Assembly: GCA_018350325.1 (NCBI GenBank)
Contig: JAEVLN010000001.1
Span: forward strand, 1,539,501 to 1,603,500
Origin: Globodera rostochiensis
Lineage: Eukaryota; Nematoda; Chromadorea; Rhabditida; Heteroderidae
Length of the DNA stretch: 64,000 bases
Reading direction: 5' to 3'
Positions 11,980 to 24,900 of the stretch are shown one piece after another. The position numbers and the translations under genes were made by a program. The notes beneath the pieces were generated by a model that was not told the DNA's origin, searched no databases, and was given only the letters and a program-made list of their open reading frames with translations. Numbering within the stretch: position 1 is the first letter of the stretch; each line of letters begins with the position of its first letter.

Positions 11980-12249
11980 TTTATAATTAATTATTGTATC
12001 TTTGTATTAAATTAAATTATTATTGAATGATACATATAATTTAGTTCAAATTGAACTTGTTTGCCGAAGATTCTGACTCAAGAGTGCTTAGCCAAAAAAA
12101 AAAATTTTGATATCTTTAGTTTTCTTCTTTGTACATAATTAAATTATTGATACTGTTATTTATGGTTCAAATTTAATTGTTTTATGCTCTATTTGGCTAC
12201 TGAAGCAGTCACCTACTATAATTGCTTGTCTTTTTGCTTTTCAATTCTG

Positions 12250-13650
12250 ATGATGATGACCAGAAAGAGACAAAAATTGCCGAATGTACAGGATGGGAAG
12301 AAAATCGTGCCAAAAAAGGCGAAGGGTTCAGAGGTTCGTCCGTTATTGACTTAGTTTGTGTAATCAGATGTTCAGAAAGAAAATGTCGAGGAATTCCGCT
12401 TAAATTCCGCTGACGATTCGTTGATACAAAAATTGGACAGTGCGTTTTTGGTCAAACATCCGCCGGAGTTGCTCAATTTCTGGAGCCATGCTGTCAAACT
12501 GAACGGAGAAAGGCCTTTAGGTTGTTTGACTTTATGTGTGCTTAGGTTAAAGCTTTTTGTTTTTGTCTGCGGAATTCGGGGTAATCTTCCCACTCCGAAA
12601 TTAATTGTTTCATCAAGACACTTGTCTGGTTTTATAAAAAAAGATTTAATGGGCAGACTAATATCCAGTCCAAGTGGAATTTCGATTTATTTTTTCAGAA
12701 GCGTTCGCGGAAATGGACTCGTTGAAGCTGGCAGGACCTTTTCTGTTCATTGCCGCCACTTTAAACAAAAAGGTTGAGGGCAAAAAGCAGCGAGATTATT
12801 TGTTGGCTTCGCGCTTTCCGATGGATTTGCCGGAGATGGAGACAATTTTGGTGCATGACGGCGGCCATTTTTGCTACTGGTGTGACGTCCCAAACGAATT
12901 GCCAAGCTGTTTGGTCCATGTCAATGCCCAAAAGGAACACTTTCCTGCCATTACCATCGTCGGTGAATTGAACATCTTCGCCGCCATCCAATATTTGCTG
13001 TTAACGACAAAGCCCAAGCAATTGGCCGAGAATTCCGGACGCTTTGCACACTTATTTCCCGAAAAATACGACTTGTCCGGCTATGGGCCCAACTATTTGC
13101 AGACACTGAAAAAACGTCGTTCCAAGCAGTCCATCGGAATGCCGTTCCACGGTCTTGGCATCAAAGTGCATGTCGACAAGAGAGGCATTGGCTACCGGCC
13201 GGTCTCGGAAAATAACAGCGAAAATGGTAAGAGAATGGGTGAGAGGATGAATTTGTGTTTGTACGCGCATCCATTGAATAAAAAACCAATTCAGCACGAC
13301 TGAAAAAGAACATTGAAGCGATGGGCACTACAGACAGTGAAGAAACGAAAAAAGCGTTGAAAGAGAAGTTCTTCAAGTTGTTCTCATGGGTTCAGGTTTG
13401 TTTTATTGTTTAAAGCATAATCCACCGATCAAATTGTGTGATTAAGTTTGCAAACGACGAAATGGACTTCGGGATGGGCCTCGAATTTGGGCACGATCTT
13501 TTCATCTCGAATTACGCGTGCTTTGATGGTATGGTCAAATCTGTGCTGATGACCTCATATGAATTGTTGGGTCGCAAGGAGTTCGCCACAATTCTTGGGA
13601 AGCATTTGGAAAAGAGGCGTCTTCCTGATGCGGCGATAACCAATTTTTGA
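12250..13650 (+). CDS. HPF1: Histone PARylation factor 1 (HPF1)
   Basis: Cofactor that binds PARP1/2, completes the active site and directs ADP-ribosylation to serine. Exons 12250-12325, 12368-12520, 12699-13226, 13295-13395 and 13447-13650 keep frame throughout and give 353 residues, against 346 in human. Conserved blocks include HPPELLNFWSHAV, LKLAGPFLFIAA, FHGLGIKVHVDKRGIGYRP and FANDEMDFGMGLEFGHDLF. The Asp-Glu pair in FANDE corresponds to the catalytic D283/E284 of the human protein, so activity is likely kept. The lysine-rich N-terminus replaces the zinc-finger-like start seen in some arthropod members. The start was chosen as the first ATG giving correct phase to exon 2. ADAT2 lies 270 bp upstream on the same strand. 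Confidence 0.9.
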
Positions 13651-14199
13651 GATATATTTGTTCCTCATTTTGCTCTTGCTCAGGTGATAATATTCATTCC
13701 GTGAATGTAATTTTGTGACCCTAGGGTCCTCCTCATCATCATTATTTTATGAAGATCAACAAAAAATGGATAAAAATGCGACAAAGACAACTAAACACTT
13801 CTTTTCACTTTTTATCTTTTCTCAAAACGTCATTTAACTAAAATTTGAACGCTCGTAGCACGGGCCAACTCGATTTCTATTTGTGCTCAGCAAGATCGAG
13901 ATACCGAGGCAATCAAAACGAATCAAATGGGGTCCTCTTCCAAAATAAACTGAACATTTCAATTGTCACATTTAAAAACTGGTCTCGACTGAACTAAGTT
14001 TACCATTGCACCATTGCTTAATTTACCTCTAAATTAGTCCCACATAAAGTAGAAATATCCGATTATTTGTTGGCTTTGCGCTACCCGACGAATGTGAAGA
14101 CCAACAAAAACGTTAAAATCCCTCATCTCCATCATCATTTTATGAAAGATCAACAAAGGATAGATAACAATGATCTGGATCCGACGGGTTAACATCTAT
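13651..14199. other. Spacer with a small HPF1-like relic and local repeats
   Basis: No gene. The stretch 14059-14085 (GATTATTTGTTGGCTTTGCG) nearly copies part of HPF1 exon 3 at 12791-12812. A CATCATCATTTTATGAA-type motif followed by GATCAACAAA occurs twice, near 13735-13768 and 14128-14158. Confidence 0.5.
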
Positions 14200-14885
14200 T
14201 CAAATGTTCGACGGGTACAACATGACACGAATTCGCTTTCCCATGGCCGTTGGTGGCAAATTGTGGTGGAACTTTGCTCGAACAGCGCCAGAATTACCGT
14301 GCACGCGCGTGATGCGTCCCCAAATGGCGCGGACGCGTGTCTTCGGCCCACCGCCTCGCGCGACCTTATTGTGCCCTTTGTACACGTAGACAGCACGCTT
14401 GCCAAGGTAGAACTTGGCGTCACCCTGATTCAAAAGCACCATTACTAGATCATTAGAATCCAGAATTTGTCACGAATTGGCTCTTTAAATTTTTGCAGCT
14501 GATAAAGATGTCGAGTTTTCATGGTAATAGGTTTATTGTAATACAGAAAAGAACGATTGTCGTACGCATTTTTATACCAAAAAATTCTAATTCTACGCCC
14601 CCGAAACCCCAAGGAACAGTTCTAGGACTTCGAAAACAATTTCCATTTTTCCCTAATGGGAGGCATTTTCACTCACTTGACATTACCAAAATCTGCCCAA
14701 TTTGTCTAAATTAGTGAGCGTACCTTGTCATTCACCCCGTCGAGCTTCAATAGCGAAGTGTTCTCGTGTTGGTTGCGGTGCCCACGCTTGTAACCGGTGA
14801 ATACGGCCTTCACGTAAAGTCGACGAGCCGACTTTGGGCCGGCACGGCGTCGGGGAGTTCGCTGTTCAGTTGGCGTCTCAGTCAT
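14200..14885 (-). CDS. RPL35A: 60S ribosomal protein L35a (eL33)
   Basis: Structural protein of the large cytosolic ribosomal subunit. Two exons, 14885-14724 and 14424-14200, join in phase (donor GTACGC, acceptor TTGAATCAG) and encode 128 residues. The core [36 protein letters not shown] and [15 protein letters not shown] matches eL33. It starts with a 20-residue basic extension not seen in human. It lies 151 bp downstream of YJU2 on the same strand, like the second gene of a nematode operon. A mutated copy lies on the other strand at 50231-50960. Confidence 0.95.
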
Positions 14886-15036
14886 TTTTAGGGAAATTGT
14901 TCAATTCAAACCTGATAAATTCTTTAAAAGATTACATACATATGATATGAAAGATATCATTACAGCAAATATGACTTTTACATTAAAAGCTTTAAACTTC
15001 AAAGTCATTTATACAAAATAAAAAAATCGCAGAGAA

Positions 15037-16099
15037 TTATTTTTTTTTCTTCAGAATGATTCCTCCGAGAATCGCCGCTTGGGTACTTTTTCGCTTAGAA
15101 ATGGGATTCACCAAAGACAAAATTTCCACTTTCGATGACATTTCCGAAACTTTTTGTGTCTTCGAAGTGGTGGGCATGGCCAGTGCAACACCTGGCATTG
15201 CAAATGACGAGGACGAAATTGCCGGTATGCCCTCCTCTTCCTCCTCCTTCAACCGCCGTTCAATTCTGCCACTGTTCGACTTGCCAACCAATCTTTGCAC
15301 TTCCCGCTCGTCGTCGTCCTCCTGTTGCCGCATCTGCTCCGCCATCGATAGGACACGCTTTTGCTCCACCTCATTCATGTAACCTATCGCGTCAATTTTC
15401 TCGTGTCGCCGGTTCGCCTCCTGCAACTCCTCAATGTGTCCTTAAGTCAACCATTATTGTTTTGTTTTTCTTCCTATATTTATGCCATTTACAGATTCGA
15501 AGCGGTTTGTGTTATCAAAAAGTTGCTCAAATTAAACCTAACCAAGAGCTTCCATCTCAATTTTGCTCATTTTTGTGCGCTTTTCGAGCATTTTCATGGC
15601 GTCCGCTTTCTCCTCTTCCTCCTTCACTTCCTCTCGCCGTTCCTGCTCTTGATAAAATTTGAACGCATCGAAAAGCCGAGTTGCTCCATGCTCAGCCTGG
15701 TAGTCCACATTCTCAATGTCCGTTTTGAATGTTATCTCGGCCAGACAATTCGGGCATCTTAAGCATTGAGTTGAACAATAAATTATATTAAAAAGTAACC
15801 TGAAGTAAAATCGGAAGATTTTTAATCCCAAATAGCTTTCGCCTTCCGCCGTTTCACGTCGCATGTTGAACTTCTTGCCCTTGTAGATGTACTCATTGCA
15901 TGTGTTGCATCGCATGTTAAATGGTGTCATAACACGTTGAATGAACTGCCGATTCCTTGGCTGTTTTGCTTTCGGAATCTTCGCCGGATCAAAGTCCGGA
16001 GGATAGTATTTCTGAAGTGTTTGTCAGATTAAGCGAATTATAAATGAGAAATGAATCGAAAAAACTTACTTGAAAAACTTTTCGTTCTGTTCCTGTCAT
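15037..16099 (-). CDS. YJU2: Splicing factor YJU2 (CCDC94)
   Basis: Spliceosome factor that joins at the first catalytic step and stabilises the branch helix. Exons 16099-16070, 16011-15800, 15757-15543 and 15440-15037 keep frame. The family signature is clear: [34 protein letters not shown], then [16 protein letters not shown]. The two Cys pairs form a zinc site. [10 protein letters not shown] and a charged coiled coil follow, then a serine-rich tail ending in polylysine. It sits upstream of RPL35A in an operon-like pair. A second copy with a premature stop lies at 49137-50097 on the other strand. Confidence 0.93.
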
Positions 16100-16721
16100 T
16101 TTGCTATGTCAAATAATTCGGTAATTAATTGGTCGTCTTCTAAATAAAAGAAAAACTGTATATTCTCGTCCAAATGCATCACATGCAAAAACATTGAATG
16201 CTATCATCAGCATATGTATATGGAACATCAGAGACCTGGTCATAACATTTTTAGGTCGAGAGGAATTTAAGGGCCATTTCGACCGAATTCAAACTCCGAA
16301 CATAAATTCGAACATTTTTCAAAATCATCCAAAAAAGGAGGCACATATTACATGCCTTTCGATGTTTTTGTGCAGGTCCGACGATTTTCGATATAAGTAA
16401 ATGATGAATTTGGAACGAGCTTTCCTAAAAAAAAGGATGTTCTTATTGGGTTAGGTAACTAAACTTGAACTGAAATGGCAACATGAACATTTCAGCACCA
16501 TTCTTGGACCGTCCGTTTTCATACAAGATCGTGCCTGTAAAATGTCGAAGCCTTTACCAAGCTGAGCTTAGCCTTAGCTGAGCTAAGGCTTATTTGGCAT
16601 TTAGTTGCTTGAGACATTATGTGGACAACGAATAAAATACTGAAGGATTTTCTTCGGGAAATTAATCAGATTCTGTCGAGCTCATTCCTCCTATTTTCTA
16701 ATATTTTCACCTAGGCGTTCA
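16100..16721. other. Spacer between divergent YJU2 and AP-3 delta genes
   Basis: No coding exon is supported. A palindromic stretch GCTGAGCTTAGCCTTAGCTGAGCTAAGGC lies at about 16560-16588 as two interleaved inverted words. It presumably contains both promoters. Confidence 0.4.
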
Positions 16722-19700
16722 ATGCAGTTGGTCCCCGATGGCACATTTCGGAAAGTACGCAATAACATTGACCGGCTGTTCGACAAAAACCTCACCGATT
16801 TGATTCGAGGTATTCGGAACAACAAAGAAAATGAGGTGATTTTAAAAGGTTTCCGCCAAACATTGTATAAATCTGCACAGGCCCGATACATCGCTGCCTG
16901 CACTGAAGAAATAAAGCTGGAATTGCGACAGGACTCCATTTTTGTGAAAGCAAATGCCATCGAAAAATTGGCATATGTAAGTTTTGTTTGATTCATTTGT
17001 TAAAATTGGACATTTCTTATACAAAAAAAAAATATTGTCTACAACATTTAGATTCAAATGCTCGGCTACGACATTTCCTGGTCAGCATTTAACATTATCG
17101 AAGTCATGTCAAGCACGAGGTACAGCGAAAAGAGGGTCGGATATTTGGCGGCTGTTCAAGCCTTCAACGATGAGACCGATGTTCGTGTTTTTGGAAATGG
17201 ATTTTTAAAAGAACATTTCCTTAAAAATTCTTTATCTTTTGATTGGATGCTGTTTTTGGATTCATTTTTTAAATTTCCAGGTTTTGATGCTCACAACAAA
17301 TCTGATCCGAAAGGACTTGCAGAGCTCAAACATTTACGATGTTGGCATTGCTCTGAGTGGACTTGCCTGTTTCGCCACACCAGATTTGTCCCAAGATTTG
17401 GTGAACGATGTTGTGAACTTGGTAATTTCTTTGATTTCGTTGAAAATGTTGGTCGAAAATTAAAGAATGTTTTTTTTTGAAAATTTTGCGCTTTAGCTTA
17501 ATAGAAAAATTTGTCTTCCAGTTGTCTTCAAGCAAGCCTTATGTACGGAAGAAGGCCATACTCCTCCTGTACAAAATTTTCTTGAAATATCCGGAATCGT
17601 TGCGGCCAACCTTCCCCAGGCTGAAGGATCGGCTCGAAGACCAGGATCCTGGTAAGGCTTGTAACCGTTTCGATTAATTATTTGTTCATGTTTGAGGAGT
17701 TCAAAGTGCGGCTGTCAATGTTGTGTGCGAGTTGGCCAGGAAAAACCCGCGCAATTACCTCGGCCTTCAAAATGTGTTTTTCAAACTGCTGAACACATCA
17801 TCGAACAACTGGATGTTGATCAAAATAATCAAATTGTTCGGTTCTTTGGTAATTGGATTTGCATTTTTAGTCTAAAAAATTTAATTTAAAAACATGTCGT
17901 TTAGGTGCCCTATGAGCCAAAACTTGGTCGAAAACTTTTGGAGCCGTTGACCAATCTGATCAATTCCACCTCAGCGATGTCATTGCTGTACGAGGTTGAT
18001 CAAATTGAACGCAACAAATGGAATTTTTTTCCTTTAATTCAGTGCATTAACACAGTGATCGCCATTTTGATCAGCATTTCTTCTGAAGGTCCGGGCGATT
18101 ACACTCCGAGCATTCAGGTCAATTTTTGGATGTTTGTCTGTATTTTTTTTTGAATTTTAACATTTTTTTTATTATTATTGTTGTTTACAGGGGCGTAGCC
18201 AGGAAAAATTTTCGGGAGGGGGGGAAACTCGATTCTTAGGGGTATATATTTTCCTTTTTATTGCATTTTTGTTAAGCAATTTTTCCAAAAGATGTTCGAT
18301 TTTATGGGGTGCATTTTTTCAAAAATGCAAATGGGGGTAATTTTTTTGATGACAATTTGTTAAGAAATTGGCCAAAAAATTGTAAAAGTGAAAAACAAAA
18401 GGGTCCCTCTTCTTGTTTTTTTTTCTTCAAATTTTATTTCGGGGGGGCTGGCTACGCCCCTGGTTGTTTAAATCGAATCGCAAAAATTTGAGCCGTTTAC
18501 AAAAATGTATTTTTGAAAACCATCAATCACTGATTAACACATCAGATGGTCTAAAATGGGGGCACAAATTTTTGGATGCCATCATAAATGCGTTCAATTT
18601 CAGCTCTGCGTACAAAAACTCGGCATTTTAATTGATGATTCGGACCAAAATTTGGTGCGTTTTTTGTTTTCTTTTTTTATATATTTGTGACAATAATGAT
18701 TTCACAGAAATATTTGGGTTTGTTGGCAATGGGCAGAATTCTGCTGACGCATCCAAAAGCGGTCCAAGCGCACAAGGACATTGTGTTGCGTTGTCTGGAC
18801 GATAAGGACGAGAGCATTCGCCTCCGCGCACTGGACCTTTTGTACGGGATGGTGTCCAAGAAGAACATCATGGAGATTGTGCGACGCCTGATGGACCATG
18901 TTGACGCGGCAGAGGCAAATGTTTTTGAAATTTTTCAAAAAAGGACATTATTTTTTGTACTTTTAATGTTTTTTAAAAGGAAAAATTTTTTGTTGGAAAG
19001 GGCCCACCTTCTGTTGAATTTCTTAAATTTTTCCCCGTCATAAATTTGGTCTTGAAATACGAATAAGCACCAATCCAGGGGTACAAACATCATCGCGCAA
19101 TTCGGTCCCTTCTGTTCAAAAAAATTTAGGGTTCTTTCTATCGGGATGAGCTTCTTCAACGGATCATCGCAATTTGCTCGCATGACAACTACAAATACAT
19201 CGCCAATTTTGAATGGTGCTTTGGCAAATGTTTTTTGTTTGTTTTTGTTACCAATACATTCATTGAAGGTACATTTCTGTGCTGGTTGAGCTCACCAAGG
19301 TGGAAGGCACTAAACATGGTGTGCTAATTGCTGAACAGGTACACCATATTTTTAGCGTCCTTTACTCCCTTTCTTTACCTTTCTGCACAGATTCAGGACG
19401 TCACCGTTCGGGTGCAGTCCATCCGACACTTTTCCGTCTCACAAATGGCACTTTTGGTAGAGAATGCGCAGCCGCTGTTGAAAGGCAATGGCCGACAACG
19501 GAACAATGTTGCCGATGTGTTGCTGGCGGCGGCATGGATTTGTGGCGAATTTGCTCAACAGTGCGTTTTCCCTCCAATCTCTTAACAACAAAATTTTGTT
19601 TTAAAAAAAATATTAAAGTGTCAACAATGTCACCACCGTTTTGGACGCCATGTTACGCGTCAAATTGTCCGTGGTACCCGGTGCGTTGCTCAGCGTGTTT

Positions 19701-21591
19701 GTGCAAAACATTGCCAAGCTGTACACCTTTCAACTGTGTAAATTGGAGGCCGATGACGATTGGGACGGCGTTGAGTCGTTGGACAATTTGCTCGTCTCGA
19801 AGTTGCCCGAGTACCAATACACAGACCATTTGGAAGCACAAGAACGGGTCACAAAATGCTCTGATTTTTTATACAAAACAACAAATTTAATTTTAGACTT
19901 GTAACCTAATTGCGATGCTCAAATTTGCCTCCGAAATGCATGCTCAAAACGTAAAAATTAGTGAAGCGCTTACAAAACATTTTGAGGGGGAGTTGAATCC
20001 GGTTGCGGCCAAAGCGCAGAAGAAAGTGCCAGTTCCGGAAGGGTAAACATTGAATTGGACAACGACATCCATCAAATAATGTCATTCTCTATACAAATCA
20101 GATTGAATTTGGACGAGTGTATAAATGAAATGGAGCCATTTGAGGGAGACGAAGACGACGCTCAAGACAGTGGAGAGGAGGAGGAGGAGGAATACGGAAT
20201 GGCATCACCACACAGAGAAAAGGGTGCCGTAGTTGTGCCTTCCACATATTCCATGGGCCAGTCGGCGGTGGAAAGCAGGAAGGTCCATCGTAAGCAATCG
20301 CCAAGCGCGTACCACGGCAAAAGTTGTGTCGATGCCAACGGCATGGTGCCCAACATGCGGGAGGGAAAAAGGAAGCAGCAGCCGGATGCAATTCCATCTG
20401 CGTCAACAACGATGACGGAAGAGAGTCGGCGGAGACGACAGGACGAGTTGGAGAACAACCCATTCTACGTAAAGGAACGGCCGGCTCGGTTGCTTATCGG
20501 CACGGATGGCATCAGAAACGGTGGTGGCACTGCTTTACCAAGGTCTGTCGTTGAACAACAACAACATGGCATCCAAAGCCCGTTGGAAATTGCGGGTGTG
20601 CTTGGCCTGGAACGGTACATGCAGCAGCAGGGATCCACACTTAGCTGGAAGGAGGCCGGCAAGCAGCAGAAGAATGCAAAAAAGAAGACCCAAGATGTGG
20701 TGGACGAGGATGGATTGAAGAAACGGAAGAGACGAACACCGAAAATGCAGCAACCAACTGGGAATGAAGCGGATGGGGAGGCAGAGGAGGGAGCACAAAC
20801 GCAAGACAATGGCACCACGAAGAGAAGGGATAGTGGCGAGGGCGGCAACGAGGCGGAGGAGCACTTTGTGTACAGGGGCGATGGTGAAATGCCGGAGGGT
20901 GCACTGTCCAGCGCTTCAGAGGAACAGGTGGGCAACGAGTTGCGCGTTTTTGTACTCGTTTTTAATTCTTGGTATTCCTCCTGTTTTATAATACAGTACA
21001 TCATCACATTTGTCTGTAGTTGGATGACGAATTTCGTGCACTGAATGTTGACCTGGACGAGGCATTGCGAGAACGCGAAGAAAGTTTGCATGCTCACAAG
21101 ACATATTCACGTCCGTTTGGTGCTGCACCTGCTGAGAGGTCCAAATCGGGAAAATTGCTGGACAAAAAGAGGAAGAAAAGAAGTACGGCGACCGCTGAAA
21201 AAGGAGACGAAAAAAATAAGTCGCCGAAGAAGCGCCCCGACGGCAGGAAGTCATCCGTCGGCGATGATGGAAAACAACAGCAAAACGTTGCCTCAAGGAA
21301 GAAACGATTGGTCGGTCGCAAAGGCAGTGCCAGCCGAAATGACTACACGTCCATCGAGGAAGAATCGTTGCCACTTCCGAGCAGTGAGGCGCTCGTCGAA
21401 GCGGTGGGAAGAGGGGGAATTACAAAGTTTTTTTGCATATGAATTTTTAGGGTTTAATTCGAATCTTTTAACCCAATCATTCAGCGTGTTCATTAAAATG
21501 AGTTTTATCTTTTAAGCAACTCATTTCATTGGCAGACGTTGTGGAGGATTCCAATGCTCCGAGCAAAACCGAAGAGTCAGCTGCCAAGTGA
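16722..21591 (+). CDS. AP3D1: AP-3 complex subunit delta (delta-adaptin)
   Basis: Large subunit of the AP-3 adaptor, which sorts cargo from endosomes to lysosomes and related organelles. About 18 exons; approximate coding blocks: 16722-16833, 16878-16976, 17052-17177, 17281-17421, 17519-17651, 17697-17845, 17905-17994, 18043-18116, 18603-18654, 18708-18915, 19128-19205, 19268-19338, 19391-19559, 19618-19850, 19896-20043, 20101-20928, 21020-21410 and 21517-21591. The adaptin trunk is highly conserved: QMLGYDISWSAFNIIEVMSS, DLSQDLVNDVVNLLSSSKPY, RLALDLLYGMVSKKN-like repeats and NFEWYISVLVELTK. The trunk ends at AQKKVPVPEG as in human, followed by an acidic then basic hinge. The reading frame closes at KTEESAAK without the C-terminal ear domain of vertebrate delta. 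One intron carries a hAT-like miniature element. Confidence 0.9.
18180..18470. mobile_element. hAT-like miniature element (275 bp) with 8-bp target duplication
   Basis: Inverted ends CAGGGGCGTAGCCAG (18188-18202) and its exact complement (18448-18462), flanked by the direct repeat GTTGTTTA at 18180-18187 and 18463-18470. The C/TAGGG-type end and 8-bp duplication are hAT hallmarks. It has no transposase, so it is non-autonomous. It lies inside an AP3D1 intron. Confidence 0.85.
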
Positions 21592-21967
21592 CACTCCGAT
21601 AACATTGGGAGATAAATTCACTTTTTATTCCTAATTTTTCAAAATTTGTTTGTCATATTTTTGCTCTCTTCTCTTCGCCATTTTTTTTTTTGCGCTAACG
21701 CCCTAATCACATCATTTGAATTGTCCAGTCATCGAACACGCAATTATTAACAAATAAGAAGCCTAATTTGTAAGGGAAATTTGATCAATTTTTTTGTTTC
21801 TTTACACTGTGCATCTCATCAACACATTCCAACTGCTCCAATGAAAGTGATTAAAGTTTTTATACACATTGGAATTCATGCAGCATTATGTGTATTGCAC
21901 ATTTTGCTGTGTGTCAGTTCAGAATAAAGTGTCCCGTTGTCTCCGCGGCAACTCGTATGTATCACAG
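21592..21967. other. Convergent 3' spacer between AP3D1 and the GPCR gene
   Basis: AT-rich spacer with T runs and no coding exon; both flanking genes end into it. Confidence 0.5.
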
Positions 21968-24900
21968 TTAGAGGTGCTCGTCATAATTTGTATTCGCATC
22001 CAGCTCATCAGTCTCTTCATCCTCCTCAACATTCCTCTCATCGTCATCCCCGACTAGCGCTGTCGTTTGTCCCGCCAACCGTCCGCCACTACCACCAGCA
22101 CCACCGTTGCTGTGGTGTTCCATTGGCAGTCGCGACATTTCGTCCCTTCTTCCCCCGAAGGGCGCATCGCCGCCCACTCCGTTTCGCCACACTACGGTCT
22201 CCGTGTGCAGAAGCATGCCGAGTGTGGTGGACGTCTTGTGCGCCATGCTGTTGCTGTTGCTTTCGCCTCCTTCACTCTTTCTTCCGCTTCCCGCTCGCCG
22301 CACTTCTCCATTGATTCCCCTCGAGCGCAGTTTGCCATATGAAAAGTGCTGAAACAGTGTCTTCCGTTTGGCCAACATTTGTTGGACGACCTAAAAATTT
22401 GTTTTTACAAAAATTGGTGAATTTGGCATGAAAGTGCCAAAATGTCCTACGGGTATGTCGCCAATGACTGACCTCACGAAATTGGGCAGACATGCCGCAA
22501 TAAATTGCAAATCGTAGTGGGTATGAGATGACGATGAGCACATTTCTACACAAGTTGATGGTGATGTAAATAAATTGCATTTATTATGTTCATGATTCGA
22601 ACTAGTCTTGACTGACTGATCAATCACTTACCGGACAATGAGCAATTTGTTGATGATGGCATAGTGCCGCTGCTGCAGAAATGTGAACTTGAGCGCCACA
22701 GTGCCAACGTGCATCCCGAAGATCAGTGCGGCCGGAATTTCGGTCACCTGACGAGGAGGAGGAGGTCCAAAGACTCAATTCGACTGAGCTCAGACGCTTA
22801 ACCCCAAAAATGCCGTCCCCGGACAACCCCCCGACCACACAAGGTGCCGTGCCTGCCCTGAACACCCAACATTCCCGCCCCAAAAGAGCAGGATTGTGGT
22901 TAATTTGATGCTAACCAAGAAAAGCAGGATGACTGCCAGAAGCATGCGCGTGTTCTGCCGTAGACCCTGGACGCGTTTGGATTCGCTCAGACTCCCCCGC
23001 TGCTGCTGTTGTTGCGATGTACGCGTGAACAATGTTGTGCTGTTTGTGGTCGGCATGTCCGTCGTCACCACAACGGTACTGCAACCGCCACAGCTTTCGT
23101 CGGCCTCCTCGGAACTGCTGCTGCGACCAGCCAAAAGGGACGTCATGCCGTTGCTGCTGCCGCCGCCTCGCGCACTGCCGCCCGGACCATCGTCGGGTGT
23201 GATCACAGTGAACTTCCGTTGCTGCTGTTGCTGTTGCTGATGATGATGTTGGTTGCCTCTGGAAAGCAGAAAAGTTTGTCGTCTTAAATAGTGCCCGGTA
23301 AAATCATTTTTGCCGGATATTCGGGATACTGCTCGAACATTGGGCTTTACACCTCAAACAAACTTTTCGTTATCCCTCCTTTTCCCTTTTTCCAAAATTG
23401 TTGAATTTTTTTATCACATATTTTTGATTGGACAAATTTTTGGGTGGCCCATGGCCTTTTTTTTTGCCGTGGCCAAATTTGCATTTTTTTATTACGGCGC
23501 TTTCCTTCCGTTCGTTTGCGCTAAAATGCATAATTTTGTGGCACATTTACATTCTGTCGAAAGGGGCAGGGAGGGAACAATTGTTTTTTGGCCAAATATG
23601 CAAATTCTTTTGTTCCTTTTTGGCGCCTTGCATTTAAAGCATTTTTGTATGCTCGAGAGTCTTGAGAAAAACATTTTACTTTTTTTTTTGGCTATTTTGG
23701 TGACGAAATAAAAATAAAGTCAATAATTTGAATGCACTCACTTTCCAATCAAATTGCAATGCTTTTTGTCCGCCTTTCGAATTGCTGCAATCAAACGCCA
23801 CGTGAAAAAGACGAGCAAAATGCAGGGCAAAGTGTGCACAATGATTGTGTGCACAGCGAACACCAGCATGTGGTAGAGATTGTTGCCCATCTGTTCAATG
23901 GCACATTCATTTTTCGGCATTTTGAAAGTTGTTACTAAGTCTTAGCAGCTCCTCTTTAACCCTAACATTCGAACCGTGTCGAAATCCGAGAAATTTTCGA
24001 CAATTTTACCAATTTTGGACATAGTGTCAAATTGTCCAATTTGTTTAATCATTTGTCGCTTAAAATTTCGGAGGGGGGTGGGTGGATGTTTTGGCTGATC
24101 ACCACTTACCATTTGGATCAGAGCTGTCTGGTACATCACACACATTGAGCGTGTCCCTGTGGTGGTACGGTAGGGAGAGACGCATGACATACTGTAAGTC
24201 TGGGACAACAGAAAACGTACGGTTGGTGAACGGGTTGGTGGAGCGAAAGGACTGGTTGTAGCTGGCGAACAGCTCGGGGGCGTACACCCACAAGGACAGC
24301 ACGCAAATGGACACAATCATCTATAAGGGGGGCAATTCTGTGCTAACATTTTAACAAAAACAGCACTAAAGCATTGTTTAAGCGATCTGATCTGACTTAA
24401 AAAATGGGTTTGATCATAGGCTTATCTCATTTATTGAGTGTTCTGCCGAGGGCAATTTAAACGCCTTGGTGATGATTAGGGATGCTCGAGAGTCTCGGTC
24501 TCTGGGTCTCGAGTCTTGGTAAATTTTAGGTCTCGAGCATCCCTAGTGATGATGATCAAACTGACTGACCTGCTTGCTGCGCCGGATGGTGCACAGGCTT
24601 TGCACCAGCTTTGGCACACAAATGTAAATGTATCTGGAATGAGGATACAAACTTAGACTCCGAATACGTCTCCGAGTTCCCCGACAAACCGTTGGACGGC
24701 CAAGTAAACGGTCAGCCAAATTGCGGCCAGAAAAAAGGGGACGGTACAGTACATTCATTGACTCGTAAATTGAAATTTCTTACTGTGTGAAAGATCGATG
24801 GAAGACTGGTGGCCTGAAAAAGGGATTGGAGATGAGCGTAACAGTACATTCCAATTCATAGCGCCCAACTCGCTAGACCCCGAACTCGCCAAACCCCGAA

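Noticed and set aside
20465..21097. 210-residue open frame on the minus strand opposite AP3D1
   Set aside because: It is the antisense of the charged AP-3 delta hinge; the plus strand is clearly coding.
22780..23300. Plus-strand cysteine/alanine-rich frames
   Set aside because: Antisense of CAG/CTG-type repeats in the third loop of the GPCR.
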